In this document: positions 54,695 through 63,795 of the stretch, one piece after another
How positions within the stretch are numbered: position 1 is the stretch's first letter
Layout of the letters: every line of letters starts with the position of its first letter
Assembly: GCA_017504305.1 (NCBI GenBank)
Contig: JAFVRJ010000010.1
Location: 27,193 to 91,192 of the forward strand
Reading direction: 5' to 3'
Length of the DNA: 64,000 bases
From: Clostridia bacterium
GTDB lineage: Bacteria > Bacillota > Clostridia > Christensenellales > DTU072
Notes under the pieces: generated by a model
Database searches by the model: none
Told to the model about the DNA's origin: nothing
The model's input: the letters and a program-made list of their open reading frames with translations, nothing else
Program-made: the position numbers and the translations under genes

Positions 54695-55135
54695 CTATTT
54701 GTTTTCCAAAGCCATAATTTTATCCACTCTCATAGCGTGTCTGCCACCTGCAAACTCGGTGGTTAAAAAGGTTTTGGTGAAGGTATAAGCATCTTCTTCT
54801 TTAGTAATTCTACCGCCCATAGCAATAATTTGTGCATTATTGTGTTCTGCACTCATTTGTGCGGAAAAATTATCGGTTACGTGAGCGCAACGGATGCCGT
54901 CGATTTTGTTTGCCGCAATGGAAATACCTATACCTGTTCCACATAGCAAAACACCCTTATCGGCATCGCCTGCGATTATTGCCCTTGCAACTTTTTCGGC
55001 ATAATCAGGATAGTCAACGCTTGCGTTATCATAAGTGCCGTAATCGACGTACTCGTAACCGAGCTCAACTATAGCCTTAATAACGCTATCTTTCAATACG
55101 ATACCACCGTGATCACAACCGATTGCAACTTTCAT
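54695..55135 (-). CDS. rpiB: Ribose-5-phosphate isomerase B
   Basis: The 146-residue RpiB/LacAB-family isomerase begins MKVAIGCDHGGIVLKDSV and carries the catalytic C65 in LLCGTGIGISIAANK and HNNAQIIAMGGR. The start at 55135 follows GGGAGG; an ATG 12 bases upstream overlaps that site. It could alternatively act on allose-6-P, but the neighbours do not support that. A small CGCGC/GCGCG hairpin lies just before the ribosome site. Confidence 0.93.
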   Translation of the reverse strand: MKVAIGCDHGGIVLKDSVIKAIVELGYEYVDYGTYDNASVDYPDYAEKVARAIIAGDADKGVLLCGTGIGISIAANKIDGIRCAHVTDNFSAQMSAEHNNAQIIAMGGRITKEEDAYTFTKTFLTTEFAGGRHAMRVDKIMALENK

Positions 55136-55235
55136 AATACCTCCCACGCGCTTATGCGCGCACTTCTTATAATAGCAGTATACAATAATCGGGGCGTTTT
55201 GACAAGAGGAAATAGAAAGCTCGTAGCTCTTTAAT

Positions 55236-55261
55236 AAAAAAATAAACCCGTTAACGGGTTT
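55236..55261 (-). terminator. Terminator of tsaC
   Basis: AAACCCGTT and its exact complement form a 9-bp palindrome followed on the minus strand by T-rich sequence (55236-55243). Confidence 0.82.
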
Positions 55262-55273
55262 AGATGAGTATTA

Positions 55274-56263
55274 CTATACTATGATACCGCCGGTAGTCTT
55301 CTTTAAGCGGTTATTCAAAGCGTAATATTCGGATTTTTCGCTAAAATCCTCGATTATAATATAATCGTATTGCTTTTCCAAGTCGCGCAGTAAGCCAAAT
55401 ACGCTTCGCATACACTCGGAGGGGCTTTCCCCAAGCGACGCTACGTTATAGCCAATGGGAATTTCTTTTAAAAACGACTCTCTTGCAACTATTACTGCGT
55501 TACTATGTTTATCGTATTCTGCGACTGCAGATTGCACGCATTTTGCTCCAACACAAGGCACTATAGGTGCGTAATGCTTGTACTTCATACCGGGCGACTC
55601 GGCAATTATAACCTCGCCTTTATGGTTAATAACCTTTCCAAGCACCTCTATTAACATTTCGACGGTAACCGCACCGGGGCGCAAAACTATCGGAGTATCT
55701 TTGGTTAAATCAAGCACGGTTGACTCGATGCCAACGTCAGTTTGACCGCCATCCAAAATAAGCGGTATCTTGCCGTTCATATCTTCGTAAACGTGCTCTG
55801 CAAGCGTTGGGCTCACTCTACCGCTTGTATTTGCAGACGGAGCGGCTATACCAGTACCGCTTTTTTTGATAAGCTCAAGCGCAATCGGGTGATTAGGTAT
55901 CCTGATGCCAACCGTTTGGATACCTGCAGTCGTAACTAACGGCAATTCTTCAGATTTAGGCAAAACCAAAGTCAAAGGGCCGGGCGAAAACTTATCCCAA
56001 AGCTTATATGCAACTTCAGGTATTTCTTTGACCGCCCTTTTTACGTCCTCAACTGAAGCGAAATGTACTATCAAAGGGTTATCTTGCGGTCTACCTTTAG
56101 CAATAAAAATTTGTTTAACCGCTTCTTCGTTAAAAGCATCGGCACCAAGGCCGTAAACCGTTTCGGTCGGAAATGCTACCAGTCCGCCTTCGCGTAATAT
56201 TTTGGCGCCCTCATCAATCTTTTCGACACCACCTATTTGGGTTACAACGTTACGACAAGGCAT
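55274..56263 (-). CDS. L-threonylcarbamoyladenylate synthase (TsaC/Sua5)
   Basis: The 329-residue enzyme makes threonylcarbamoyl-AMP for t6A37 modification of ANN-decoding tRNAs. The N-terminal YrdC domain shows GGLVAFPTETVYGLGADAF, KGRPQDNPLIVHF and GTGIAAPSANTSGRVSPT; a linker leads to the C-terminal Sua5 domain (SPGMKYKHYAPIVPC). I start at 56263, preceded by AGGTG, which overlaps the upstream lipoprotein stop by 14 bp; an earlier ATG would overlap it by 89 bp. Confidence 0.93.
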   Translation of the reverse strand: MPCRNVVTQIGGVEKIDEGAKILREGGLVAFPTETVYGLGADAFNEEAVKQIFIAKGRPQDNPLIVHFASVEDVKRAVKEIPEVAYKLWDKFSPGPLTLVLPKSEELPLVTTAGIQTVGIRIPNHPIALELIKKSGTGIAAPSANTSGRVSPTLAEHVYEDMNGKIPLILDGGQTDVGIESTVLDLTKDTPIVLRPGAVTVEMLIEVLGKVINHKGEVIIAESPGMKYKHYAPIVPCVGAKCVQSAVAEYDKHSNAVIVARESFLKEIPIGYNVASLGESPSECMRSVFGLLRDLEKQYDYIIIEDFSEKSEYYALNNRLKKTTGGIIV

Positions 56264-58067
56264 ATATGACACCTGCCCCGTTTTCTTCAGTTGCAATAAC
56301 CGTATAGAAGGTCTTGCCGTCTTTAAAGAAGTAATCAACCGCCGAAACCCTTTCGCACTTGTTGGGTATAAGCTGGAATCCGGCGTTGGACTTTAGTCCG
56401 TATTTCTTATCTGAAAACGATATATAAGTTCCGTTTAACATTTGATAGCAATCGGTTACGCTGGTGACGGTGCCGTCCATTGCTATACGGTAGAAGGCTT
56501 GGGTTTTAATACTGCCGTCTTCCTCGTTTAAATCCCCTATTTTGGTAGCCATTGCGTAGTTGCCAAAGAAGGGCGAAATTGCATCGTATTCATATTGTGC
56601 TACGCGCGTTCCGTCCACTTTGGTTGCGCCCATAAAGGATACCATACCATTTTCGCTACGTCTTTGCTCGTAAGATAGTATTACTCCGTTATGAATAAAC
56701 GAGTTTTCAAAGGCATTATTCTCGGTTAGCGGTATAAGAGTTTTGCGTGCGCCGTTTTCGTATTCGTGATAGCCCACGTCACGCATAGCAAGCTTAAAGT
56801 TGGGGTCTGCCGTTTGCAAGCCGTAGCCGTCTACGTACACGACAGGTAAAACAAGGTTGCTTGCAGTAAGCGGTACCGCGTCTTTATCATAAACTTGGAA
56901 GGAAGTAGCCCAACTGCGTGTGGAGTGATCGGAAGTGGTGTAGTAATAATAGTAATAGTAAACTATCGAGTACCCCTCTTGTATTAAAGCGGAAGTCGGC
57001 AATACCGGCAACATATAAGGTTGTTGCCATTTTGCGGTTTCGGTATAGTCTTCGGCGTTTACCATATTGGAAATAGCACGCACTTGACCGTCTGTATATT
57101 TATTTGCAACAAGCGTTACGCGCTCTGCATCAAACTCTTTGCCCGATTGCATCGAGATTCTTACGCTCTTAATCAAGGTGTAATAGGTTTTACCCTCGGT
57201 GTCATCAAGGATCGGAATCTCATAGGTATCGTACATTTCCTCCGAAGCATAGGTGGTAGATACGAGGAACCATCCGTTGCCAAGGTAAGATGCGTCGGTT
57301 TTACAACCGGATTCAGGATAACCGTCCTCTTCTTTTAGAAGATTTACGGTATATAGTCTTTGGAAGTGGCCGTCTGCATCAATCTTGTTAAGATCGTAAA
57401 AGTCAACCTTTGCAGAGTGTACTGCCGCCAAATAGTTATCGTTGCAAACGAACTTGGTTGAGTTACTTATGCCGTAAATGGTTGCTACCTCGAGAAGCTC
57501 GTTGGAGGAAGCGTAGTCGTAAATTGTAGCGTGAGTATAACCGGCACTTGTGAACTCGGTATCGTTTTTAGATCCTAAAACGATGAGATATTTATCGTTT
57601 AGGAAGGTGAACTGCGTAATCATCGGTGCGTAAGGATAGAAGAATCCCAATTCATAGCCGGAGTTTTCACCGCGGAATTTAGTTATACCGATGTGGTTAA
57701 CTTCTTGACCGTTAATCAAAGCAGTACGTACTACTATCGCGTAGTCGCCTTTAATATCCATAACTTGGGTAAAGCGCGGAGCGATAAGCTCTTGGGTAGC
57801 CGAGCAAAAACCGTAACGAGTTCTTGTTACCCCCTCGATGATCGTTGTAGTTTTGCTGGTAATAAAAACGTCGTTAGTACCGTCGTAGCTGTAGACGGTA
57901 GTACCGCTCGGAAGCCTTAACGTTTCAGTGGCTTTAGTGTAAGCGGAAGTAGAGGTAAAATTATTAAAAATGTTGGGAGTTTGATTATCGCCCTTATCGC
58001 CGGCACAACCTACGCATACCAACGCAACAACGCTTATAACCAAAACTAACGCTAATAATTTCTTCAT
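56250..58067 (-). CDS. Lipoprotein with WG-repeat-like segments
   Basis: The 605-residue lipoprotein has V-C-V-G-C21 as lipobox. Segments such as YGFCSATQELIAPRFTQVMDIKGDYAIVV and YEYDAISPFFGNYAMATK resemble WG-type repeats (G-hydrophobic ... P-x-hydrophobic ... G-x-A-x-V), so a beta-propeller-like exported domain is plausible. I do not recognise a specific family. Its promoter places the ATG about 7 bases after the -10, so translation is probably leaderless. tsaC follows with a short overlap. Confidence 0.75.
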   Translation of the reverse strand: MKKLLALVLVISVVALVCVGCAGDKGDNQTPNIFNNFTSTSAYTKATETLRLPSGTTVYSYDGTNDVFITSKTTTIIEGVTRTRYGFCSATQELIAPRFTQVMDIKGDYAIVVRTALINGQEVNHIGITKFRGENSGYELGFFYPYAPMITQFTFLNDKYLIVLGSKNDTEFTSAGYTHATIYDYASSNELLEVATIYGISNSTKFVCNDNYLAAVHSAKVDFYDLNKIDADGHFQRLYTVNLLKEEDGYPESGCKTDASYLGNGWFLVSTTYASEEMYDTYEIPILDDTEGKTYYTLIKSVRISMQSGKEFDAERVTLVANKYTDGQVRAISNMVNAEDYTETAKWQQPYMLPVLPTSALIQEGYSIVYYYYYYYTTSDHSTRSWATSFQVYDKDAVPLTASNLVLPVVYVDGYGLQTADPNFKLAMRDVGYHEYENGARKTLIPLTENNAFENSFIHNGVILSYEQRRSENGMVSFMGATKVDGTRVAQYEYDAISPFFGNYAMATKIGDLNEEDGSIKTQAFYRIAMDGTVTSVTDCYQMLNGTYISFSDKKYGLKSNAGFQLIPNKCERVSAVDYFFKDGKTFYTVIATEENGAGVIYALS

Positions 58068-58073
58068 GCTTGA

Positions 58074-58102
58074 ATTATATCACACGCGCGCGTGACAGTC
58101 AA
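58074..58102 (-). promoter_or_regulatory. Promoter of WG-like lipoprotein, CGCG-spacer type, leaderless
   Basis: Minus strand: -35 TTGACT (58097-58102), -10 TATAAT (58074-58079), 17-base spacer with the palindrome CACGCGCGCGTG. Only six bases separate the -10 from the ATG at 58067, and no ribosome site is present. Confidence 0.8.
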
Positions 58103-58161
58103 TGTATATTGTGTGAAGAATAATTTTGTCAAAAGCTGTAAAAAGCAGAATAAACTTTATT

Positions 58162-58626
58162 ATGAACACCTACCGAACCTTTTTTGCTTTTACGATAGCG
58201 CTTGGATTTACCTTTATGATAGCTTACGTTACCGGTCTTGCAATTGATGCAAGCGCGCCATTTTATAAAGCGGTTTCTTTAACCCTTCCAAAACTCCCGT
58301 CCCCTACCATATTTACCGCAATATGGATATCCGTATACGTACTTGCGGTCACCTTAATCACCATATCATTAAATTATCGTTGTCTGAGAAAAGCCCTGCC
58401 AAAATGGGGCGCCGTCGGAGTACTTAACGTATTATGGGGATTTGGCGTTTTCAAATTCGAGCTGACTTATTTTGGGCTTATTATACTAATACTCGCGGTC
58501 GTAATACTAATAAACGTAACGTGGTTTTATATCAAAAACACCCGCTACGCATGGATTATATGTTTACCCATATTATGCACCTATATATTGGCTACTGGTA
58601 TAAATCTTTTGATTATACTGCATTAA
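58162..58626 (+). CDS. TspO/MBR-family membrane protein
   Basis: The 154-residue protein has five transmembrane helices. It shows the TspO pattern: LPSPTIFTAIWISVYVLAVTLI (P-x-x-x-F-x-x-x-W-x-x-x-Y), NVLWGFGVFKFELTYFGLIIL and PILCTYILATGINLLI. Family members bind porphyrins or act as stress sensors. Tryptophans are fewer than usual, so it is a divergent member. The ATG at 58162 has no Shine-Dalgarno; a TAAACT box 5 bases upstream hints at another leaderless start. It is divergent from the WG-like lipoprotein. Confidence 0.75.
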   Translation: MNTYRTFFAFTIALGFTFMIAYVTGLAIDASAPFYKAVSLTLPKLPSPTIFTAIWISVYVLAVTLITISLNYRCLRKALPKWGAVGVLNVLWGFGVFKFELTYFGLIILILAVVILINVTWFYIKNTRYAWIICLPILCTYILATGINLLIILH

Positions 58627-58648
58627 AAAGACCTCTTATGAGGTCTTT
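58627..58648. terminator. Bidirectional terminator between tspO-like gene and rnfB
   Basis: AAAGACCTC/GAGGTCTTT perfect 9-bp stem with a TTAT loop, A-run on one side and T-run on the other, squeezed into the 25 bases between the two convergent stop codons. Confidence 0.9.
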
Positions 58649-58651
58649 AAA

Positions 58652-59443
58652 TTAATCTTTTTTAACTTCCAATATACATTTTGCCGGACACTTACTTGCG
58701 CATAAACCGCAGTTGGTACATTTTGAATAATCGATTACAGGCAAGTTATTCTTAATTACAATAGCCTCGGAGGGGCAGTTTTTAGCGCACAAACCACATC
58801 CTATACATCCACGCTTACATACAGCACGAACGTCCTTACCCTTTTCAAGAGAGGAACATGCAATATAGTATTTGGCGGTAGCGGGTATTCTCTTCATAAT
58901 CTTTTTAGGACATTGAAGGATGCAAACACCGCATTGAGTACATTTCTTTTGGTTGATAATGGCAACGCCTTTTACTATATCGATAGCATGACTGGGGCAA
59001 AGGTTAACGCACCTTGACATACCTATGCAACCAAGATAGCAAGCCTTACGACCACCTGCAAGAAGCTCAACGCTCGCGCAGTCGCCGTATCCTTGATAAT
59101 CGTACTTATCTTGGCAAGAGTTACCTCCGCAACAAGCACAAACTACTATGGTTTCCTCGCCGACTTCTCCGCCACCTATTATACCCATTATTTTCATTTT
59201 GTTATCTTTGGAAGTGGCGTTACAAGAGCTGATTTCCGCTTTACCCTCTACGAGTGCTTTAGCAAAATCGGCACAACCGGCATATCCGCAAGCGCCACAG
59301 TTGGCGCCGGATAGAAGCATCTCGATTTCTTCGATTTTTTCATCGGTTTTTACTGCAAATTTAACCGAACAGACCGCTATCAGGATGGCAAAAACTATAG
59401 CTATGCCGGTAAGAATCACTACAGGTAAAATAATCTCTAACAT
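58652..59443 (-). CDS. rnfB: Rnf complex subunit RnfB
   Basis: The 263-residue iron-sulfur subunit accepts electrons from ferredoxin. It has an N-terminal membrane helix (about 3-28), the Fe-S motif GANCGACGYAGCADF near residue 50, and further cluster motifs (C-x-x-C-x-x-C-x-x-x-C) in the C-terminal half, more than in proteobacterial RnfB, as usual in Clostridia. Last gene of rnfCDGEAB. Confidence 0.96.
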   Translation of the reverse strand: MLEIILPVVILTGIAIVFAILIAVCSVKFAVKTDEKIEEIEMLLSGANCGACGYAGCADFAKALVEGKAEISSCNATSKDNKMKIMGIIGGGEVGEETIVVCACCGGNSCQDKYDYQGYGDCASVELLAGGRKACYLGCIGMSRCVNLCPSHAIDIVKGVAIINQKKCTQCGVCILQCPKKIMKRIPATAKYYIACSSLEKGKDVRAVCKRGCIGCGLCAKNCPSEAIVIKNNLPVIDYSKCTNCGLCASKCPAKCILEVKKD

Positions 59444-59452
59444 AGCTCCCTC

Positions 59453-60034
59453 CTAAAACGTAAGTCCCGAGAACGCGGCAAATGCCATAGCTATAAGCGA
59501 TGCTGCGGTCAAAGTTATCGGGAATCCCTTGAAGCGCTCGGGAATATCTGCTACTTCCATCTTTTCTCTGATACCTGCAAGTATCAAAATAGCGATGGTA
59601 AAGCCTACGCCCGACGCTACGCCGTTGATAAACGAGTATAAGACGTTGGTAGTTGCAAGCTCGGTAACGTTCATTATCGCTACACCCAAAACCGCGCAGT
59701 TGGTGGTTATAAGAGGTAGATATACGCCGAGGGCAGAGTATAATGACGGTGAAAACTTTTTAACAAAGATTTCAACGAGCTGTATCAAACAAGCTATAAC
59801 AAGTATAAACGCTATGGTGCGCAAATATTCTATGCCTGCAGCAACGAGAGCGAGATTTAGTGCGTAAGTGATTACGCTTGCAACGCCCATAACGAATATA
59901 ACTGCAAAGCCCATGCCGAGAGCAGTATCGGTCTTACGGCTTACGCCAAGGAAGGGACAAATACCCAAGAACCTCGAAAGAACGAAGTTGTTAACAAATA
60001 CTGCATTGATAATTAAAAGCATTACGTACGGCAT
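59453..60034 (-). CDS. rnfA: Rnf complex membrane subunit RnfA
   Basis: The 193-residue protein has six transmembrane helices, with NNFVLSRFLGICPFLGVSRKTDTALGMG and NCAVLGVAIMN, as in the RnfA/NqrE family. Its start overlaps the rnfE stop by 1 base. Confidence 0.97.
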   Translation of the reverse strand: MPYVMLLIINAVFVNNFVLSRFLGICPFLGVSRKTDTALGMGFAVIFVMGVASVITYALNLALVAAGIEYLRTIAFILVIACLIQLVEIFVKKFSPSLYSALGVYLPLITTNCAVLGVAIMNVTELATTNVLYSFINGVASGVGFTIAILILAGIREKMEVADIPERFKGFPITLTAASLIAMAFAAFSGLTF

Positions 60035-60756
60035 TATTTGTTACCTCCGAAAAGTCCCCTTCTACGAGCTTGTTCAGCCTCCTCTTGCTCTGCGAGCAAG
60101 GGGTTGGTGAGAGCGATGTACTTGCGGTTCTTGTAGGCTTCGATCTTCTTTTCGAGTTCGCCAACAACCAAGTTATAGAGTACCATCATCAAGCCGTAAA
60201 CCATAAATCCACCTGCAGGCAGAATAAATACGGTCATTTTGAGGTTTTGCATAAACCCTACTGTCAAGCCGAAGAAGCTACCTGCGCCAAAGAATTCCCT
60301 AACCAATCCAAGCAAGGTAAGCGACATGGTGAAGCCGAGTCCTATACCTAAGCCATCCATAACCGATGGTAGAAGCGGATTGAGAGAAGAGAAGCTTTCT
60401 GCACGTGCAAGCAAAATACAGTTAACGACTATAAGGGCTATAAATAGTCCCATGACCTCGTAGAGGTCTGGTAGGAATTTACGCATTACCATTTCAACAA
60501 TCGTTGAGAAGGTTGCAATAACAAGAATATATGCAGGTATGCGCACTTTACGCGGTATAATCTTACGCAATAACGATATAATTGCGTTGGAGCATACCAA
60601 TACGAAAGTCGTTGCAAGGCCCATATAAAGGCCGTTGAGTGCAGCGGTGGTAACAGCGAGGGTGGGGCAAGTACCAAGCACCAAACGGAAGGTTGCGTTA
60701 TTTTTAATAACGCCGGAGGTTAACGGCTCAAATGTGTCACGGATATTACGCTTCAT
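60034..60756 (-). CDS. rnfE: Rnf complex membrane subunit RnfE
   Basis: The 240-residue NqrD/RnfE-family protein has six helices with NATFRLVLGTCPTLAVTTAALNGL and NCILLARAESFSSLNPLLPSVMDGLGIGLGF. The C-terminal tail is charged (EQEEAEQARRRGLFGGNK). It lies between rnfG and rnfA with 2-base and 1-base junctions. Confidence 0.97.
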   Translation of the reverse strand: MKRNIRDTFEPLTSGVIKNNATFRLVLGTCPTLAVTTAALNGLYMGLATTFVLVCSNAIISLLRKIIPRKVRIPAYILVIATFSTIVEMVMRKFLPDLYEVMGLFIALIVVNCILLARAESFSSLNPLLPSVMDGLGIGLGFTMSLTLLGLVREFFGAGSFFGLTVGFMQNLKMTVFILPAGGFMVYGLMMVLYNLVVGELEKKIEAYKNRKYIALTNPLLAEQEEAEQARRRGLFGGNK

Positions 60757-60758
60757 CG

Positions 60759-61343
60759 TTAGGCCTCCTTTACTAATTTAATATAAGCTCTTGCAGCTGC
60801 GGTAACCGCATCCTTTACGCCGTTACTTGTTTTGGTGGCGCCGGTATAGGCCGGGACCGATTTGCCTACGGGAGTGGTGTCTGTAAGACGGCCCTCTACG
60901 TAGCCGAAGTCGTAAACGGAGTAAACGCAGTACTGATTGAGATAGCTATCGGTCAAAGCGTTTGTACCAAGACCGGGAGTCTCGGAGTGCGCATAGCTTA
61001 TGATGTCGATAATTTTATCTTCTTTGATTATAACGAGGAGTTGAACGCCTTTCGAAGCGTTATAGCAGTTAGTTGACTTCGATAAAATTATTATCGCTCC
61101 GTCCTCAGCTTCGAACATATCACTAACTTCGGTTTTTTCGAGGTTTTCGTAATTAGATAAATCGAAAACTCTATCGGTTAGCGGTGAACTATAAGCTTCC
61201 CCTATTGCATCACGAAGCTTTTGAGCCTCATCCACTTGTGTAAACATATTAATTACCGCAAGGAGAAGTGAAGATATAAGGGCTATTACGGCAAGTACGA
61301 CTATAAGGCGGATGCTTTCTTTATCGATTTTAATCTTACGCAT
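60759..61343 (-). CDS. rnfG: Rnf complex flavoprotein subunit RnfG
   Basis: The 194-residue subunit has one N-terminal membrane helix and an FMN-binding domain with the covalent-flavin motif T-G-A-T-K-T-S near residue 170 and SHSETPGLGTN-type AHSETPGLGTN. I start at 61343 because GGAGG lies 9 bases upstream; the ATG at 61352 directly abuts it. It overlaps rnfD by 8 bases. Confidence 0.95.
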   Translation of the reverse strand: MRKIKIDKESIRLIVVLAVIALISSLLLAVINMFTQVDEAQKLRDAIGEAYSSPLTDRVFDLSNYENLEKTEVSDMFEAEDGAIIILSKSTNCYNASKGVQLLVIIKEDKIIDIISYAHSETPGLGTNALTDSYLNQYCVYSVYDFGYVEGRLTDTTPVGKSVPAYTGATKTSNGVKDAVTAAARAYIKLVKEA

Positions 61344-62400
61344 TTTTAGCATCCTCCTTTTTCTTGAATTTTGGAGGTTTCTTATAGCCGAAGGGTTTGG
61401 GACGACAAGCCTTGTCGATAAGTGGAACGAGCAAGTTCATAAGCAAAATAGCAAAGCTTACGCCCTCGTTCATACCGCCGAACCTTCTTATAAGCATAGT
61501 TATAAGACCGGCACCTACCGCATAGATTACCGTACCCCATCTCGTATTGGGAGATGATGCGTAGTCGGTAAGCATAAATACCGCACCGAAAAGTATACCA
61601 CCGCTTAAAAGGTTGGGTAATATGTAGTTCCAACCGTTTTTATATAGCACGAGGGTGAACAGCGCGCATGAAGCGAGATAAATTGTGGGTATCTTCCAAT
61701 CAATAATCTTAAAGGCGATAAGGTAAATCGCTGCAGCTATAATAGCTATAGCGCAAACCTCACCGATCGATCCGCCGATGGTGCCGAACAATAAATCAAG
61801 CAAGTTAACGTCGACGTTGCTTGCTCCTACCATACCTGCAGACTTAATTCCTGCAAGAGGAGTTGCGCCGGTAACGTAATTGGCTTTATCTGCAAAATCA
61901 ACTATGAAACGGAAGCTGAAAAAGTCTTGAGCGGTAACCTTGCCACCTGCGTAATCGAGGGGATTGATAAACGCAGTCATCTTGCTTGTCCAAGCAAGTA
62001 GCAAGAAAACACGTGCCGTTGCCGCTGGATTAGCGAAGTTCTTACCTAAACCGCCGAACAGCATTTTAACTATCATTATAGCAAAAAATGAACCTATAAT
62101 TGCAACGTAAAAAGGTGCCGTAGGCGGAAGGTTTAGGCCAACTATCATACCGGTGACTATTGCCGAGCCATCAAGGATAGTGTTAGGCTTTTTGCGAATC
62201 AAATTATATAAAGTTTCCGCGCCTAAAGCCGAAAAAACGGCAAGATAAACGAGGAAAAAGCTATAAAAACCGTATAAGACAACGCCTGCTACCAAACAAA
62301 AAGTAAGCGCTATCGCAACGTGTATCATTATCCTACGCGTAAAAAGCGAGCTTCCTACGTGCGGTGAAGATGATACTATAAATCTCCTGTTTTCAGGCAT
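61336..62400 (-). CDS. rnfD: Rnf complex membrane subunit RnfD
   Basis: The 354-residue subunit has about nine or ten transmembrane helices and the flavin-attachment motif in YVTGATPLAGIKSAG (T-G-A-T). It starts SSPHVGSSLFTRRIM as usual and contains LPPTAPFYVAIIGSFFAIMIVKMLFGGLGKNFANPAATARVFLL. It follows rnfC by 10 bases. Confidence 0.97.
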   Translation of the reverse strand: MPENRRFIVSSSPHVGSSLFTRRIMIHVAIALTFCLVAGVVLYGFYSFFLVYLAVFSALGAETLYNLIRKKPNTILDGSAIVTGMIVGLNLPPTAPFYVAIIGSFFAIMIVKMLFGGLGKNFANPAATARVFLLLAWTSKMTAFINPLDYAGGKVTAQDFFSFRFIVDFADKANYVTGATPLAGIKSAGMVGASNVDVNLLDLLFGTIGGSIGEVCAIAIIAAAIYLIAFKIIDWKIPTIYLASCALFTLVLYKNGWNYILPNLLSGGILFGAVFMLTDYASSPNTRWGTVIYAVGAGLITMLIRRFGGMNEGVSFAILLMNLLVPLIDKACRPKPFGYKKPPKFKKKEDAKNA

Positions 62401-62410
62401 AATCTCTCCC

Positions 62411-63706
62411 CTATAGTTTTCTTTCTCTTATAAGCTTCTTGGCAAGTCTTTGCGACTGTACCAACGGACGTTTTGCCGGGCAAACGTAAGCGCAACAACC
62501 GCACTCGATACAGCTTAACGGATGGTAATCTTTAGTTTCCTTTACCTTATTAGCGAGTATCAAAGCATCCGTCATCATGGGCATTAATCCCATGGGACAA
62601 ACGTTAGCGCATCTTGCGCAGTTAATGCACGGAGTAGGATCAACGTCGCGGATTTCGTCTTCCGAAAGGAGCAACAGCGCGCTACTGCCCTTGGTAACGA
62701 CCGGAATAAAGCTATGCAAGCTTATGCCCATCATAGGTCCTCCGGATATAACTTTAGCGATGTCATCTTTATGTCCTAAATACTCTACTATTTCCGAAAA
62801 CGGCACGCCAAAACGGACGTAAATATTTGCAGGACGTACTACGCCTTCGCCTGAAACCGTCATATAACGCGAGAAGGAAGGTTTGCCGAGCGCACAAGCC
62901 TCGTACATAGCGAACGAAGTGCTTATATTAAGCACGATATACCCAAGGTCGGAAGGAAGACCGCCCATGGGAACTTTGCGCTTGGTTATGGCGTAAATAA
63001 GCTGTTTTTCGCCACCTTGAGGGTATTTGGTTTGAAGCTCGAAGACCTTGACGTTCTTATCGTCTTTAGAGGCTTCTTCCATGCGTCTAATTGCATCTTC
63101 CTTGTTAGCTTCGATACCTATCCAAATCTCTTGGGCGTCAAGAGCTTTAGCGATATATCTTATGCCTTCCATAACCTCGTTGGGTTTATCGAGCATAAGA
63201 CGATAGTCGGTAGTGATATAAGGCTCGCACTCCGATCCGTTGATAATAAGGGCTTTGATTTCCCCTTTCGTTTCAAGTTTTACGTGAGTCGGGAAAGTTG
63301 CTCCTCCCATACCGGCAAGCCCAGCATCTTTACAACGAGCTATCAAGTCCTCGCGAGTGGGATTAACCAGCGGAGGCATAAAATCTTCTTCATAATTGCC
63401 GTCGTTAGCTATGCAAACGTGACGAATTCTTTTGCCCATTGCGTTTTCGCGCAAGACAAAACTTTCCACCGTGCCGGAAACGGAACTGTGTACGTTACAA
63501 GAAACGTAGCCGGATGCTTCGCCTATTTTGGTGCCTACTTTAACGTAATCGCCAACTTCGACGCAAGCGCTCGCCGGAGTTCCCAAGTGTTGGGCAAGTG
63601 GAATATAAACTTTTTCCCCTGTCGGCATATCCTCAAAAAGGCAGTCTTTCGATAGTTCCTTTTTGTCTTTAGGATGGATGCCATACTTAAACGTTTTAAA
63701 TCTCAT
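62411..63706 (-). CDS. rnfC: Rnf complex subunit RnfC (NADH-interacting, Fe-S)
   Basis: The 431-residue subunit transfers electrons to NAD. It begins MRFKTFKYGIHPKDKK, contains the Gly-rich GLAGMGGATFPTHVKL and NGSECEPYITTDYRLM (nucleotide/flavin binding) and two C-terminal 4Fe-4S motifs (C-I-N-C-A-R-C-A-N-V-C-P and C-I-E-C-G-C-C-A-Y-V-C-P). The ATG lies 8 bases after the -10 with no ribosome site, so the operon's transcript may be leaderless. With six subunits the complex should drive ferredoxin:NAD oxidoreduction coupled to Na+ or H+ export. Confidence 0.97.
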   Translation of the reverse strand: MRFKTFKYGIHPKDKKELSKDCLFEDMPTGEKVYIPLAQHLGTPASACVEVGDYVKVGTKIGEASGYVSCNVHSSVSGTVESFVLRENAMGKRIRHVCIANDGNYEEDFMPPLVNPTREDLIARCKDAGLAGMGGATFPTHVKLETKGEIKALIINGSECEPYITTDYRLMLDKPNEVMEGIRYIAKALDAQEIWIGIEANKEDAIRRMEEASKDDKNVKVFELQTKYPQGGEKQLIYAITKRKVPMGGLPSDLGYIVLNISTSFAMYEACALGKPSFSRYMTVSGEGVVRPANIYVRFGVPFSEIVEYLGHKDDIAKVISGGPMMGISLHSFIPVVTKGSSALLLLSEDEIRDVDPTPCINCARCANVCPMGLMPMMTDALILANKVKETKDYHPLSCIECGCCAYVCPAKRPLVQSQRLAKKLIRERKL

Positions 63707-63714
63707 ACAATATT

Positions 63715-63743
63715 ATTATACCCCCTTTACGCGCGTATGTAAA
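63715..63743 (-). promoter_or_regulatory. rnf operon promoter, CGCG-spacer type
   Basis: Minus strand: -35 TTTACA (63738-63743), -10 TATAAT (63715-63720), 17-base spacer with the palindrome TACGCGCGTA. Confidence 0.78.
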
Positions 63744-63766
63744 GACTGAATTTAGTGTATTTGGAA

Positions 63767-63795
63767 TAAAAAAACGCCATCGCTTTTAGTGGCGT
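63767..63795 (-). terminator. Terminator of a gene lying beyond the window
   Basis: Minus strand ACGCCA/TGGCGT stem with a 10-base loop, followed by seven Ts. It would end a minus-strand transcript arriving from beyond 64000, just before the rnf promoter. Confidence 0.7.
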
